Source: Lysinibacillus sphaericus (GTDB lineage Bacteria; Bacillota; Bacilli; Bacillales_A; Planococcaceae). From it: DNA of 64,000 nt. Positions 53,728 through 63,909 of this stretch are shown here, in pieces. Where the stretch lies: the NCBI RefSeq assembly GCF_001629735.1, contig NZ_CP015224.1, positions 2,356,001-2,420,000 on the forward strand, given 5' to 3'. Position 1 is the stretch's first letter; the number at the start of each line of letters is the position of its first letter. The notes under the pieces were generated by a model. That model was not told the DNA's origin, did no database searches, and saw nothing but the letters and a program-made list of their open reading frames with translations. A program made the position numbers and the translations under genes.

Positions 53728-53811
53728 GTTGTCACTCCTAAACATTTCCTATGTTTTTGTACTTATGTAGTATATGAAATGTCCAAATATTAGGTGACGA
53801 CAGCACAGTAG

Positions 53812-53842
53812 AAAAACCCGATTAGCGAGAATCTAATCGGGT
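53812..53842 (-). terminator. recD2 terminator
   Basis: On the minus strand ACCCGATTAG pairs with CTAATCGGGT, followed by TTTTCT, just after the stop codon. Confidence 0.85.
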
Positions 53843-53849
53843 ACAATCT

Positions 53850-56282
53850 TTACATCTCCAAAAAATCATAGGGGGAGACATCATCCATCCCAATCATTGG
53901 ATGAATATAAGGAGCTGTTTCAACTGTTAATTTATGGTCCTCGATAGCTATTTCTTGCACAGCCTCTTGTTTTACTGGAACTGCCTCAACCTCAACCATT
54001 ACTTCGTCGACATCCATTGGATTTAATCGAGCACGCAACGAAGTAAAACGCTGTAAATCATCTGTCCGCTGCAAGCCATCTGCTAGAACGTCTGGTTCCC
54101 CACATAAAATTAAAAAGTTTTTCGCTCTTGTAATACCTGTGTATAAAAGATTCCGCCGCAGCATTTTCGAATACCCTTTGACAACAGGCATAATGACGGT
54201 TTGAAACTCTGAACCTTGAGATTTATGAATGGAGCAGCAATAAGCAAGTGTCAATTGATTGAGGTCACTGCGTTGATAGGTCACTTCAATGCCATCAAAG
54301 GATACAATTAGTAAATCTTGTTTTTCTACTGTCTCCTTTGCCTTAATAATACTAATGACCTCTCCCATATCCCCATTAAAAACATTACTTTCAGGCTGAT
54401 TGACTAGCTGCAGAACTTTATCCTTTATCCGATACGTTACGTCCCCAAAGACAAGTTCCTTTCGTGTCCCTGTATCATTAGGATTAATAAGCTCTTGAAT
54501 CATCTTATTTAAATTATCAATGCCAGCGGGACCTTTATACATCGGTGCTAACACCTGAATATTACGAATTTCTTGCCCTTTAGCAACGGCACTTTTTACT
54601 ACCTGTGTCACAACATTTCCAACCTGATCGACGGAAGATTTAATAAACGAGCGATCAGTAGTTTTCGATGTTAAATCTTGCGGGATGGTTCCTTTTTTTA
54701 TTTGATGGGCTAATTCAATAATGGTAGAACCCTCTGCTTGTCGGTAAACATCTGTCAATTCCACCGTTGGGAGTTGCTTGGATGCTAATAAATCCTTTAA
54801 TACCTGTCCTGGTCCTACAGGCGGTAATTGGTCCTGGTCCCCTACAAAGACAACCTGTACATCCTCATGTAAAGCTTTTAATAACTGATGAGCAAGCCAA
54901 GTATCCACCATGGACATTTCATCTACAATAATAAGCTTACCTGTTACCTCCCGTTCAGTCTCTTCTTCTTTTTCTTGACCTGTAAAGCCGAGTAAACGAT
55001 GAATGGTCATAGCTGGTAGTTCAGTCGATTCAGCTAAGCGCTTGGCAGCTCGCCCAGTGGGTGCACAAAGGATAATGGGAAAAGGCTCCTCTTTTTGAGC
55101 ATATTCTTTTGGATTCAATGATAAACCATGAAGCTTCGCATACACTTCAACAACCCCACGTACAACAGTCGTTTTACCCGTACCAGGTCCACCTGTTAAA
55201 ATCATTACAGCTGAATTTAAAGCCTGTTCAATAGCATTTGCTTGTGTTTCAGCATATGTCACCTGGAGTAGTTCCTCAGTTTCACCAATCGCTTTACGAA
55301 TCTCATCTTTGCTAAAATGTTCAGTCTTGCTATTTCGTTCAACAAGCGTCAATATTTTGGAGGCAATTCCTACCTCAGAAAAATAAAGTGAAGGCAAATA
55401 TAACCTTGTTTCTTCTCCGCAAACTTTTCCATCTTCCCGTAGCTCAATACATGCTTTTGAGATGTCTTCAAACGGAATTTCCTGACGTTGACTTTGTTCA
55501 AGCATTTCCTTTACAAGTGGTAGTACATGCTCCGCGTCTAAATATACATGCCCGTCAGATAATGCAGCCGTATTTAAAATATGTAAAATCGCTGCTTTGA
55601 CACGATCAGGATGTTTACCGGTAATCCCTAGCTTTGCACCAAGCTCATCTGCTCGAAAGAACCCAACACCTTCCACATCTTCTATCAAGCGATATGGATT
55701 TTCTGTTAGTAATTCAACAGCCTCCGTTCGATAGGTTTGATAGATCTTCATTCCCAGCTGTGGACCAAAGCCCCATTCATTCAACTGTATCATTACCCGT
55801 TCTAAACCAAGGTTTTGCTCAATCGTCCGATGAATCACTTCTTTTTTTTCAGATGATAAACGTGGAACAACATCCAGTGCACTCGGATCTTCTAAAATAA
55901 GGCGTAATGCATTAGCACCCAGTTTTTCAACAATGGTTTCAGCTGTTTTTCTCCCAATTCCCACAAATAGGTCACTGGATAAATAATGAATAATTCCTTG
56001 TTCAGTAGCGGGTACCTCTTTTGTAAATGTCTCGATTTGAAATTGTGCACCATATTTAGGATGCTGTTTTAATATACCTGTAAAGCGGTATTGCTCATCC
56101 ATTTGTAACGGTGGAAAATAGCCAACAACAATAATTTCTTTATCTTCATATTGTAAGTTTGTCTCTTGAATTTTCACTCGAATAATGGAATACATATTTT
56201 GGGTGTTATGAAAAATAGAGACGATCGGACGTCCGAGAATAAAAAATTTATTGAGTTCAAATAAATCGAGATGATCTGTCAT
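53850..56282 (-). CDS. recD2: ATP-dependent RecD2-type helicase
   Basis: 810 residues. An N-terminal OB-like and helix-hairpin-helix region (FVGIGRKTAETIVEKLGANA, DVEGVGFFRADELGAKLGI) is followed by an SF1B helicase core: Walker A ILTGGPGTGKTTVV, Walker B IIVDEMSMVD, VFVGDQDQLPPVGPG, VTYQRSDLNQLTLAYCCSIHKSQGSEF and NLLYTGITRAK. It is a 5'-3' DNA helicase working in repair without RecBC. The ATG at 56282 is preferred; the frame continues ten codons upstream. Confidence 0.95.
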   Translation of the reverse strand: MTDHLDLFELNKFFILGRPIVSIFHNTQNMYSIIRVKIQETNLQYEDKEIIVVGYFPPLQMDEQYRFTGILKQHPKYGAQFQIETFTKEVPATEQGIIHYLSSDLFVGIGRKTAETIVEKLGANALRLILEDPSALDVVPRLSSEKKEVIHRTIEQNLGLERVMIQLNEWGFGPQLGMKIYQTYRTEAVELLTENPYRLIEDVEGVGFFRADELGAKLGITGKHPDRVKAAILHILNTAALSDGHVYLDAEHVLPLVKEMLEQSQRQEIPFEDISKACIELREDGKVCGEETRLYLPSLYFSEVGIASKILTLVERNSKTEHFSKDEIRKAIGETEELLQVTYAETQANAIEQALNSAVMILTGGPGTGKTTVVRGVVEVYAKLHGLSLNPKEYAQKEEPFPIILCAPTGRAAKRLAESTELPAMTIHRLLGFTGQEKEEETEREVTGKLIIVDEMSMVDTWLAHQLLKALHEDVQVVFVGDQDQLPPVGPGQVLKDLLASKQLPTVELTDVYRQAEGSTIIELAHQIKKGTIPQDLTSKTTDRSFIKSSVDQVGNVVTQVVKSAVAKGQEIRNIQVLAPMYKGPAGIDNLNKMIQELINPNDTGTRKELVFGDVTYRIKDKVLQLVNQPESNVFNGDMGEVISIIKAKETVEKQDLLIVSFDGIEVTYQRSDLNQLTLAYCCSIHKSQGSEFQTVIMPVVKGYSKMLRRNLLYTGITRAKNFLILCGEPDVLADGLQRTDDLQRFTSLRARLNPMDVDEVMVEVEAVPVKQEAVQEIAIEDHKLTVETAPYIHPMIGMDDVSPYDFLEM

Positions 56283-56462
56283 GTTCGGTCCGCCCTTTCT
56301 AATTGTTTTCAATCTTTTTATTTTACCATAGACATCTCAAAATATCGTTGATAAAAATATTTCCCATTCATTATTTTTACATTATTTCGACAAATGATAA
56401 TTCTCTGCTTTTATCCATATTTCCATGCTATGATAAATAAGAATTAATGGCACGGAAGGATC

Positions 56463-57251
56463 GTGAAGTTCTTGGAATTTAGACCCTGCATCGATTTACA
56501 TGAAGGCAAAGTAAAACAAATTGTTGGAAGTACTTTAGGTTATACCAATCAAACAGTCGTTGAGAATTTTATTTCTAGTTATGATTCTAGCTACTATGCA
56601 CAAATGTTTGCACAGGATCACTTAACAGGTGGACACGTCATCATGCTTGGTCAGGGAAATGAAGATGCTGCTCTAGCTGCTTTAGCTGCATTTCCACAAG
56701 GGTTACAAGTTGGTGGTGGCATTACTGCTGCAAATGCCCAAAAATATATTGATGCTGGTGCCTCACACGTGATTGTCACTTCCTATATCTTCCATGATGG
56801 AAGGCTGGATTTAGAACGTTTACAACATTTAAACAAATTAATCGGTAAAGAGCATCTTGTCATTGATCTCAGCTGCAAAATGCGAGATGGTAAGTGGTAT
56901 GTCGTAACTGATAAATGGACAAGATTTAGTCACTTCGAAGTCAATGCTGAAACTATTCAAGCTATCGAGAATTATTGTGATGAACTGTTAATTCACGCAG
57001 TCGATGTGGAAGGAAAAAAAGGGGGGATGCAGGAAAGATTAGTACGAGATCTTGCTGCCTGGACCTCGATTCCAACCACTTATGCAGGTGGCATTCGTTC
57101 AATAAAAGACTTAGAAAAATTTAACCAATTAGCCAATGGAAAGCTTCATATCACAATTGGGAGTGCCCTCTCTCTTTTTGGAGGAGAGCTACCCTATACA
57201 GATGTAGTGAAATATTGTAAAAGGGCGGGATCATGTGAATCTCATTTATAA
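56463..57251 (+). CDS. Eukaryotic-type HisA-like ProFAR isomerase
   Basis: 262 residues. It resembles the fungal/plant HIS6 type rather than bacterial HisA: FRPCIDLHEGKVKQIVGSTL (catalytic Asp in CIDLH), SSYYAQMF, GGHVIMLGQGNEDAAL, LQVGGGITAANAQKYI, SHVIVTSYIF, LVIDLSCKMRDGKWYVVTDKW, LLIHAVDVEGKKGGMQE and TYAGGIRSIKDL. The enzyme converts ProFAR to PRFAR in histidine synthesis. GTG start with a close AAGGA site. No other his gene is nearby. It overlaps the next gene by 17 bases. Confidence 0.85.
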   Translation: MKFLEFRPCIDLHEGKVKQIVGSTLGYTNQTVVENFISSYDSSYYAQMFAQDHLTGGHVIMLGQGNEDAALAALAAFPQGLQVGGGITAANAQKYIDAGASHVIVTSYIFHDGRLDLERLQHLNKLIGKEHLVIDLSCKMRDGKWYVVTDKWTRFSHFEVNAETIQAIENYCDELLIHAVDVEGKKGGMQERLVRDLAAWTSIPTTYAGGIRSIKDLEKFNQLANGKLHITIGSALSLFGGELPYTDVVKYCKRAGSCESHL

Positions 57252-57522
57252 AGATTATATTTTTCCATTTCAAGAAACAAATTTAGAACGTATCATTGAT
57301 GGCAAATATTTCAAAGTAAATAAAAAGGATCATTCTCTTGCTATCCATGTTCAACTAGATAATGAACAAATGCTGCTTGAGTTTTCAAAATCATTAAAGG
57401 CAACTTGTGGTCTCCTACGCGATCAAGAAACAGAGCCTTATATAGGGACATATATTGATCTACAAATATTTGTGGATGAGTTTAATAAACGGTATAACTT
57501 AAATGCTGAAATTATTAGTTAA
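57235..57522 (+). CDS. Hypothetical protein coupled to the HisA-like gene
   Basis: 95 residues beginning at GTG inside the last codons of the HisA-like gene, with GGGCGGG 5 bases upstream. It is a soluble alpha/beta protein (YIFPFQETNLERIIDGKYF, HVQLDNEQMLLEFSKSL) without motifs I recognise. The overlap and shared terminator suggest it works with the isomerase, for example as a regulator or partner. This is inference only. Confidence 0.7.
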   Translation: MNLIYKDYIFPFQETNLERIIDGKYFKVNKKDHSLAIHVQLDNEQMLLEFSKSLKATCGLLRDQETEPYIGTYIDLQIFVDEFNKRYNLNAEIIS

Positions 57523-57553
57523 CACAAAGGGAGAGTTTTCTCCCCTTTGTTTG
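57522..57553 (+). terminator. Terminator of the HisA-like operon
   Basis: ACAAAGGGAGA pairs with TCTCCCCTTTGT, followed by TTGT, just after the stop codon. Confidence 0.8.
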
Positions 57554-57789
57554 TAACACCTCACCTTTCCTTCACCTTTATCAATTCATTTTAGCCTTTT
57601 TGAAACCTTTTACCTCTTATGTAAGTTATATATGAGGTAGAAATGTTTTATCCTTATGAAAAACTATCTAACATTTAAACCTCACCAATAATTGGCTGCT
57701 ATTTTATTGAGATGAATGACAATTCTACATAGAATAAGAAGTAGAACATAAAAAAGTGGACACATCATAGAGGAAAGGATTATTAAAAT
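57554..57789. other. Upstream region of the alarmone synthetase gene
   Basis: AT-rich promoter DNA. The ribosome binding site is GGAAAGGA near 57772. No gene is seen. Confidence 0.4.
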
Positions 57790-58527
57790 ATGAAAACCGA
57801 ACTCGAAGTAAGCTCTTTAAAATCATTTCAAACTGAGTTAACACGCTTCTTTTTAGCCTATAAATTTGCTTTACAGGAAGTGGAAACGAAAATTAATATT
57901 TTGCAAGAAGAATTTAAGCTTATTCATGAATATAATCCCATCGAACATATCTCCACACGAGTAAAATCACCGAAAAGTATTTTAACAAAGATGTTAAAAA
58001 AGGAACTTCCTCCAACGATGGAAGACGTACGCGAAAACATTCGTGATATTGCAGGTGCTCGTATTACTTGTTCATTTGTCGAAGATATTTATAAAGTCAG
58101 TGCCATGTTGCAGGCACAGCACGACATTGAGGTTGTAGAGGTGAAGGATTATATTGCTAGTCCTAAAGACAATGGCTATCAAAGCTTACACCTTATTATA
58201 AAAATCCCTATTTTCATGTCAGACCATATGGAGAAGGTATATACAGAAATACAAATCAGGACCATTGCGATGGACTTCTGGGCCAGTTTGGAACATAAAA
58301 TTTATTATAAATATAATAAAGAAGTACCAGAGCATATTCGTATTGAATTAAAAGAAGCCGCACTACAAGCTGCAGAGCTAGATCGAAAAATGGAGCGGTT
58401 AAATAAGGAGATCAATATATTAAAGGAAAATGAGGCCGAGCCCACTTTATTAGATAGTACGCCTATATCGCAGCTAGCTAAATATTTTGCGCAACTTCCC
58501 AACCTTAATAATATTAATAATAATTAA
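57790..58527 (+). CDS. Small alarmone synthetase, RelP/YwaC-like
   Basis: 245 residues with a single RelA/SpoT synthetase domain: RDIAGARITCSFVEDIYKV, DIEVVEVKDYIASPKDNGYQSLH and YTEIQIRTIAMDFWASLEHKIYYKYN, with the Arg, Asp and Glu positions used for pyrophosphate transfer. There is no HD hydrolase, TGS or ACT domain, so it only synthesises (p)ppGpp. The wording is closer to YwaC/RelP (SAS2) than YjbM/RelQ. In Bacillus such genes are induced by cell-wall stress. It has a longer Asn-rich C-terminal tail than usual. Confidence 0.9.
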   Translation: MKTELEVSSLKSFQTELTRFFLAYKFALQEVETKINILQEEFKLIHEYNPIEHISTRVKSPKSILTKMLKKELPPTMEDVRENIRDIAGARITCSFVEDIYKVSAMLQAQHDIEVVEVKDYIASPKDNGYQSLHLIIKIPIFMSDHMEKVYTEIQIRTIAMDFWASLEHKIYYKYNKEVPEHIRIELKEAALQAAELDRKMERLNKEINILKENEAEPTLLDSTPISQLAKYFAQLPNLNNINNN

Positions 58528-58551
58528 ACACATTCAGATTTTATTGAACAA

Positions 58552-58614
58552 AAAAATCCACCTATCTTCTAGCATAGACTACAAACGTGTCTGCCTGAAA
58601 GTGAAGTGGATTTT
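58552..58614. terminator. Shared terminator of the alarmone synthetase and MFS genes
   Basis: AAAAATCCAC pairs with GTGGATTTT across an internal structured loop; A and T runs lie on both sides between the two convergent genes. Confidence 0.6.
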
Positions 58615-58623
58615 CGTTCATTT

Positions 58624-60066
58624 TTAAGCCTTGTCTTTTAATTTCGTCACAATAAAGAAAGATAAAATAAGAGCACAAATGGCAAAAACTAAGGTTGTTA
58701 TATATACATAGCTTACACCATTAGCAATGGTTCCCTTTAAAAAGCTTATTTCTTCTAAACTAAAGCCACCTTTTGCAAATTCACCATTTAGCTGAATTTC
58801 CCCTTTACCTAATGAGGCCATTTTCTCATTTGTCGCAAGGTTAAAGATCATCCCAAATAGGGCTGCACCAACCGCTTGACTAAATGTATTGGTGAAGGAA
58901 TTGAGGCCAATTGAAATACCCAGTTGCTTAGGATGAGCGACCTTTTGAATAGAAATCATTAACATCGGCATGATAAAGCCCATACCAAGCCCGATTAATG
59001 AAGAGCCAAGATATACACTTATATCACTAGAGCCTGAAGATAATCTAGCAAGCATAATGGTTCCTATAACTAATAAAATCGTCCCCATTTGGATAATTCG
59101 TTTATTTGTTAAACGTCCGATTAAATAGCCTGCTGCAATAGAATTCATCGTCCAAAAAATAGACATGGGTGTTAGAAGAAGACCAGCTTGTGTGGCATTT
59201 TTACCAAGAACACTTTGCGCATATATCGGAATATAGACTGTCACACCAATAACGATCGACATAGTACTTAACGTTAGTGAATTAATCACCATAAGGCGAC
59301 CATTTTTAAACAATGTTAACGGAATAATCGGCTCCTCTGCACGTAGCTCCACCCATACAAACACGCCTAAAAATATAGCTGCAACAGCATACATGATGAG
59401 CGATTGATTCGATAACCACGCTTGTGTTTTACTATTTTCGATAATTACATATAATAACGAAACCATTCCGATCGTAAATAGGCCAGCACCTAAATAATCA
59501 ATTTTCCGCTTCACTGCCTCTAGCTGTTCTTTATAGTGTTTAACAATTAGATAAATAGAAGCTAACCCAAATGGTACATTAATGAAAAATATAAAGTGCC
59601 ATGATACTTGGTCAACAATAAAACCTCCAAATAGTGGACCAACCACGCCTGATACGCCCCATACCATGCTTAAATAGCTTTGTCCTTTAGCACGTGCCTT
59701 TTCAGTCGTAAATAGCTCACCAACCATTGTTAATGTAATTGGTAAAATTGAGCCTGCACCTATCCCTTGGATTGCACGAAAGACAATTAATTGTTCCATT
59801 GATTGTGCTAACCCACATAACATGGAACCCATTAAAAATATAATGATTCCCGTAATAATCATCCGTTTGCGCCCAAATAAATCAGCTAGCTTACCAAAAA
59901 TAATCGCAGCGATAGCAGATGCTAATAAGTAAGCGGAATAAATCCAGCTTATTAAGTCTACGCCTAATAAATCTGCCGTTATACTTGGAATAGCTGTACT
60001 AACAATCGTCCCTTCAATTGCCGCAAGCGCTGTTACAAGTAATAGTGCTATAAATACTTTATTCAT
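58624..60066 (-). CDS. MFS multidrug exporter, DHA2 (EmrB/QacA) family
   Basis: About 480 residues with about 14 hydrophobic segments. Motif C region ALAAIEGTIVSTAIPSIT, motif A GKLADLFGRKRMIITG, and a VWGVSGVVGPLFGGFIVD antiporter motif mark a drug/proton antiporter of the DHA2 family. The substrate is unknown. The ATG at 60066 (MNKVFIALL) and one four codons upstream (60078) are both possible near GGAAAGGA. It is inserted, with the alarmone synthetase and HisA-like genes, between recD2 and the TPR gene that are adjacent in Bacillus. Confidence 0.9.
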   Translation of the reverse strand: MNKVFIALLLVTALAAIEGTIVSTAIPSITADLLGVDLISWIYSAYLLASAIAAIIFGKLADLFGRKRMIITGIIIFLMGSMLCGLAQSMEQLIVFRAIQGIGAGSILPITLTMVGELFTTEKARAKGQSYLSMVWGVSGVVGPLFGGFIVDQVSWHFIFFINVPFGLASIYLIVKHYKEQLEAVKRKIDYLGAGLFTIGMVSLLYVIIENSKTQAWLSNQSLIMYAVAAIFLGVFVWVELRAEEPIIPLTLFKNGRLMVINSLTLSTMSIVIGVTVYIPIYAQSVLGKNATQAGLLLTPMSIFWTMNSIAAGYLIGRLTNKRIIQMGTILLVIGTIMLARLSSGSSDISVYLGSSLIGLGMGFIMPMLMISIQKVAHPKQLGISIGLNSFTNTFSQAVGAALFGMIFNLATNEKMASLGKGEIQLNGEFAKGGFSLEEISFLKGTIANGVSYVYITTLVFAICALILSFFIVTKLKDKA

Positions 60067-60214
60067 CGTGTCATCCATTCCTTTCCTGCATGACATACAC
60101 TAACAAATTTAACCTTAAAATAAAAGAGGATGGGATACATTTTACAAAAAATATTGAGTAATCATAAGAATTTGATCCACATTCTTTCTATCAACACCCC
60201 ACTATAAACTACAT

Positions 60215-60255
60215 AAAAAAGCAGCAAGTTCATCCAATCACACTTGCTGCTTTTA
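60215..60255 (-). terminator. Terminator of the mnmA-TPR unit
   Basis: On the minus strand AAAAGCAGCAAGTG pairs with ACTTGCTGCTTTT, followed by TT. Confidence 0.88.
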
Positions 60256-60259
60256 TCTA

Positions 60260-60919
60260 TTAGTTAAATCGCTGAGCAATCATATCATAAATATAACGTG
60301 CTTGATCGTATTCCGGCTGTAAGGTAAAGGCCTGTTTTAAATGATACATGGCATCTTCTGTTTGCTCTGTAGACACTGCATACAATACCCCTAAATTATA
60401 GTGAGCATCTGCATTATTCCAGTCCTGTTCAATTAAAAGATCCAGTTCCTTCTTCCCTTGCTCAAACATTTCTAGTGCGCATAGCACGATTGCATAGGCT
60501 AAACGAATCTGTGTGTCTTCGGGAGCAATTTCCACGGCTCTTTGTAAATAAGGCAATGCTAATTTTGAATTTTCCATACGCTCAAAGCATTTCCCCATCA
60601 TATAATACACATCTGCGCCTTCAATATGATGCTTAAGTGCTTGTTCATAAAGTTTTACAGCCTCTGCATAGCGTTCTGCATTATAATAGAGGTTTGCTAA
60701 GCCATAATAAGCTGTAGCCGCTGTCTCATCCACGGTAATAGCCTTTTGGAAAAAACGCTCTGCACGTTCTGTATCCTCTAAGACTGCTAATAAATTGCCA
60801 AAGTTTACATAACCAATAGCATTTTCAGGTTCCGCTTCTATCGCCTTTGTAAATAGTTGTGCAGCCTCTTCATAACGTTTATCTTGAAACGCTTGAATGC
60901 CCTGTTCATTATAATTCAT
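60260..60919 (-). CDS. TPR-repeat protein (YrrB-like)
   Basis: 219 residues made of about six tetratricopeptide repeats (GIQAFQDKRYEEAAQLFTKA, AIGYVNFGNLLAVLEDTERA, ATAYYGLANLYYNAERYAEA, ADVYYMMGKCFERMENSKLA and so on). It is the equivalent of Bacillus YrrB, always beside mnmA. It is presumably an adaptor protein. Start at 60919 with GAGGTGGA upstream. Confidence 0.9.
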   Translation of the reverse strand: MNYNEQGIQAFQDKRYEEAAQLFTKAIEAEPENAIGYVNFGNLLAVLEDTERAERFFQKAITVDETAATAYYGLANLYYNAERYAEAVKLYEQALKHHIEGADVYYMMGKCFERMENSKLALPYLQRAVEIAPEDTQIRLAYAIVLCALEMFEQGKKELDLLIEQDWNNADAHYNLGVLYAVSTEQTEDAMYHLKQAFTLQPEYDQARYIYDMIAQRFN

Positions 60920-60993
60920 TATTTGTCCACCTCTATGTAGCGAAAGACTGCTTACATGAAGCCACATGGCAATAAAAGCAGTCTTAGCGCAAG

Positions 60994-62139
<1,146 letters not shown>

Positions 62140-62193
62140 CTATTTACAGTTAATGCTTCATCAATTGTAGAAACCTAACATGTTCTTCACAAA

Positions 62194-63342
62194 TTATCTT
62201 TTTGCTAGTCTTTTCACTATTTGTGCTGTTTTTTCAGCTGCGTCACGTATATCTTTTTCTGTTAAATCCTGACCAAAGCTAAATCGTATAGAGTTTCGTA
62301 ATTCCTCTGTACCTTGTCCAAACATGGCTACTAACACATGTGATGGATCAATCGACCCAGCGGTACATGCAGAACCACTAGATACACAGATTCCTGCCAT
62401 ATCAAGATTTACTAAAAATGATTCTACTTCCATGCCCTCAAAGCTAATATTTAAAACATGTGGCAATGACTGCTCTTCATCACCATTAATATGGAACGCT
62501 AAATTTTCCTGTGAAAATACATCAAGCATAATTTGCTTAAAGTGATTGTATAGTGAACGCTTTTCTTCACGCAACTGATTTGCAACTTGCACAGCTGTCG
62601 CAAAGCCAATAATTGCTGGTATATTTTCAGTTCCTGCACGACGTTTTTTCTCTTGTGCACCACCTAAGGCATAATTAGCTAAAGGTGTTCCAGCCTTTTG
62701 GAAAAGGAACCCAATTCCTTTAGGCCCATTAATTTTATGAGCTGATACACTCAATAAATCTACCTTTAATTGACCCACATCAATTTGTTCTAAACCATAT
62801 GCCTGAACTGCATCTGTATGGAAAGTAGCTTGATGCCCTTGCAATAGCTCACCAATTTCAGCAATAGGCTGAATCGTACCGACTTCATTATTCCCATACA
62901 TAATTGTTACTAAAATCGTATCATCACGAAGTGCTTTTTGGACGTCCTCAACAGCTACACGTCCTGTCTTATCCACAGGTAAATAAGTCACATCAAAGCC
63001 GTCTCGTTCAAGTTTTTCACATGTATGTAACACTGCATGATGCTCTACTTGTGTTGTAATGATGTGCTTTCCCTCTTTAGCTCGTGCATAGACAGTGCCC
63101 AGAATTGCCGTATTATCCGCTTCAGTACCACCACTTGTAAAGATTATTTCTCCCGCCTGAGCACCGATAGATTTGGCTAATATGTCGCGAGCATCATCAA
63201 GAAATTTGCGCGCTTCTCGACCTGCCCGATGGATACTGGATGCGTTGCCAAATACCTGTTGCATGGCAGTCGTCATCGCTTCTATAACTTGGCCATTCAT
63301 CGGTGATGTGGCCGCATGATCGAGATAGATATATGAATTCAT
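62194..63342 (-). CDS. iscS: Cysteine desulfurase (YrvO type)
   Basis: 382 residues, PLP enzyme of the NifS/IscS family: YLDHAATSPM, FTSGGTEADNTAI, TQVEHHAVL, HTDAVQAYG, VSAHKINGPKGIGF (PLP Lys) and SSGSACTAGS (catalytic Cys). It is the dedicated sulfur donor for MnmA in Bacillus-type genomes, where the gene is called yrvO. It lies between cymR and mnmA. Confidence 0.95.
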   Translation of the reverse strand: MNSYIYLDHAATSPMNGQVIEAMTTAMQQVFGNASSIHRAGREARKFLDDARDILAKSIGAQAGEIIFTSGGTEADNTAILGTVYARAKEGKHIITTQVEHHAVLHTCEKLERDGFDVTYLPVDKTGRVAVEDVQKALRDDTILVTIMYGNNEVGTIQPIAEIGELLQGHQATFHTDAVQAYGLEQIDVGQLKVDLLSVSAHKINGPKGIGFLFQKAGTPLANYALGGAQEKKRRAGTENIPAIIGFATAVQVANQLREEKRSLYNHFKQIMLDVFSQENLAFHINGDEEQSLPHVLNISFEGMEVESFLVNLDMAGICVSSGSACTAGSIDPSHVLVAMFGQGTEELRNSIRFSFGQDLTEKDIRDAAEKTAQIVKRLAKR

Positions 63343-63489
63343 GTTGAAAACTCCTTTTTAATAAAAAACGCTGGAACCCTCATTTATCATAAGTTTATGA
63401 AAAACATTCCGTGTGCACAAACAGTTTCACCATTTATGTTTCAACTCAACTATGATACGTATGGGAAGCAGCGCTTTAGCTTAAACATT

Positions 63490-63909
63490 TTAAATATAGA
63501 ACATATAGCCTTCCGCTACATTTTCTTCTGTGTATTGTGCTAAATCTTCAATTGTTGTTGTATCTAACACATTTTTTACTGCGTCACGAATGCGCAACCA
63601 TAACTCTCGTTGTGGTGCTTCCTCGTTTTCAATGCCCTCTACTGGTTGAATTGGCCCCTCTAGTACACTAATAACATGGGCTGCAGAAATTTCGCTCGGT
63701 GGATTTGCTAGCATATAACCACCATAAGCGCCACGTACACTTTTTACTAAGCCTGAATTACGAAGCGGTGACACTAATTGCTCTAAATACGCCTCTGAAA
63801 GCTCCTTTTCGGCAGCAATTTTACGTAAAGGAATAGGACCCTCTCCGTAATGCTTTGCTAATTCAATCATAATCGTAAGCCCATAACGGCCCTTTGTTGA
63901 AATTTTCAT
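63490..63909 (-). CDS. cymR: Rrf2 family cysteine metabolism repressor CymR
   Basis: 139 residues. An Rrf2 winged helix (MKISTKGRYGLTIMIELAKH, AYLEQLVSPLRNSGLVKSVRGAYGGYMLA) without the FeS cysteines, as in CymR. It represses sulfur uptake and cysteine synthesis genes with CysK. The ATG at 63909 follows GAGGGTGA. Confidence 0.94.
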   Translation of the reverse strand: MKISTKGRYGLTIMIELAKHYGEGPIPLRKIAAEKELSEAYLEQLVSPLRNSGLVKSVRGAYGGYMLANPPSEISAAHVISVLEGPIQPVEGIENEEAPQRELWLRIRDAVKNVLDTTTIEDLAQYTEENVAEGYMFYI

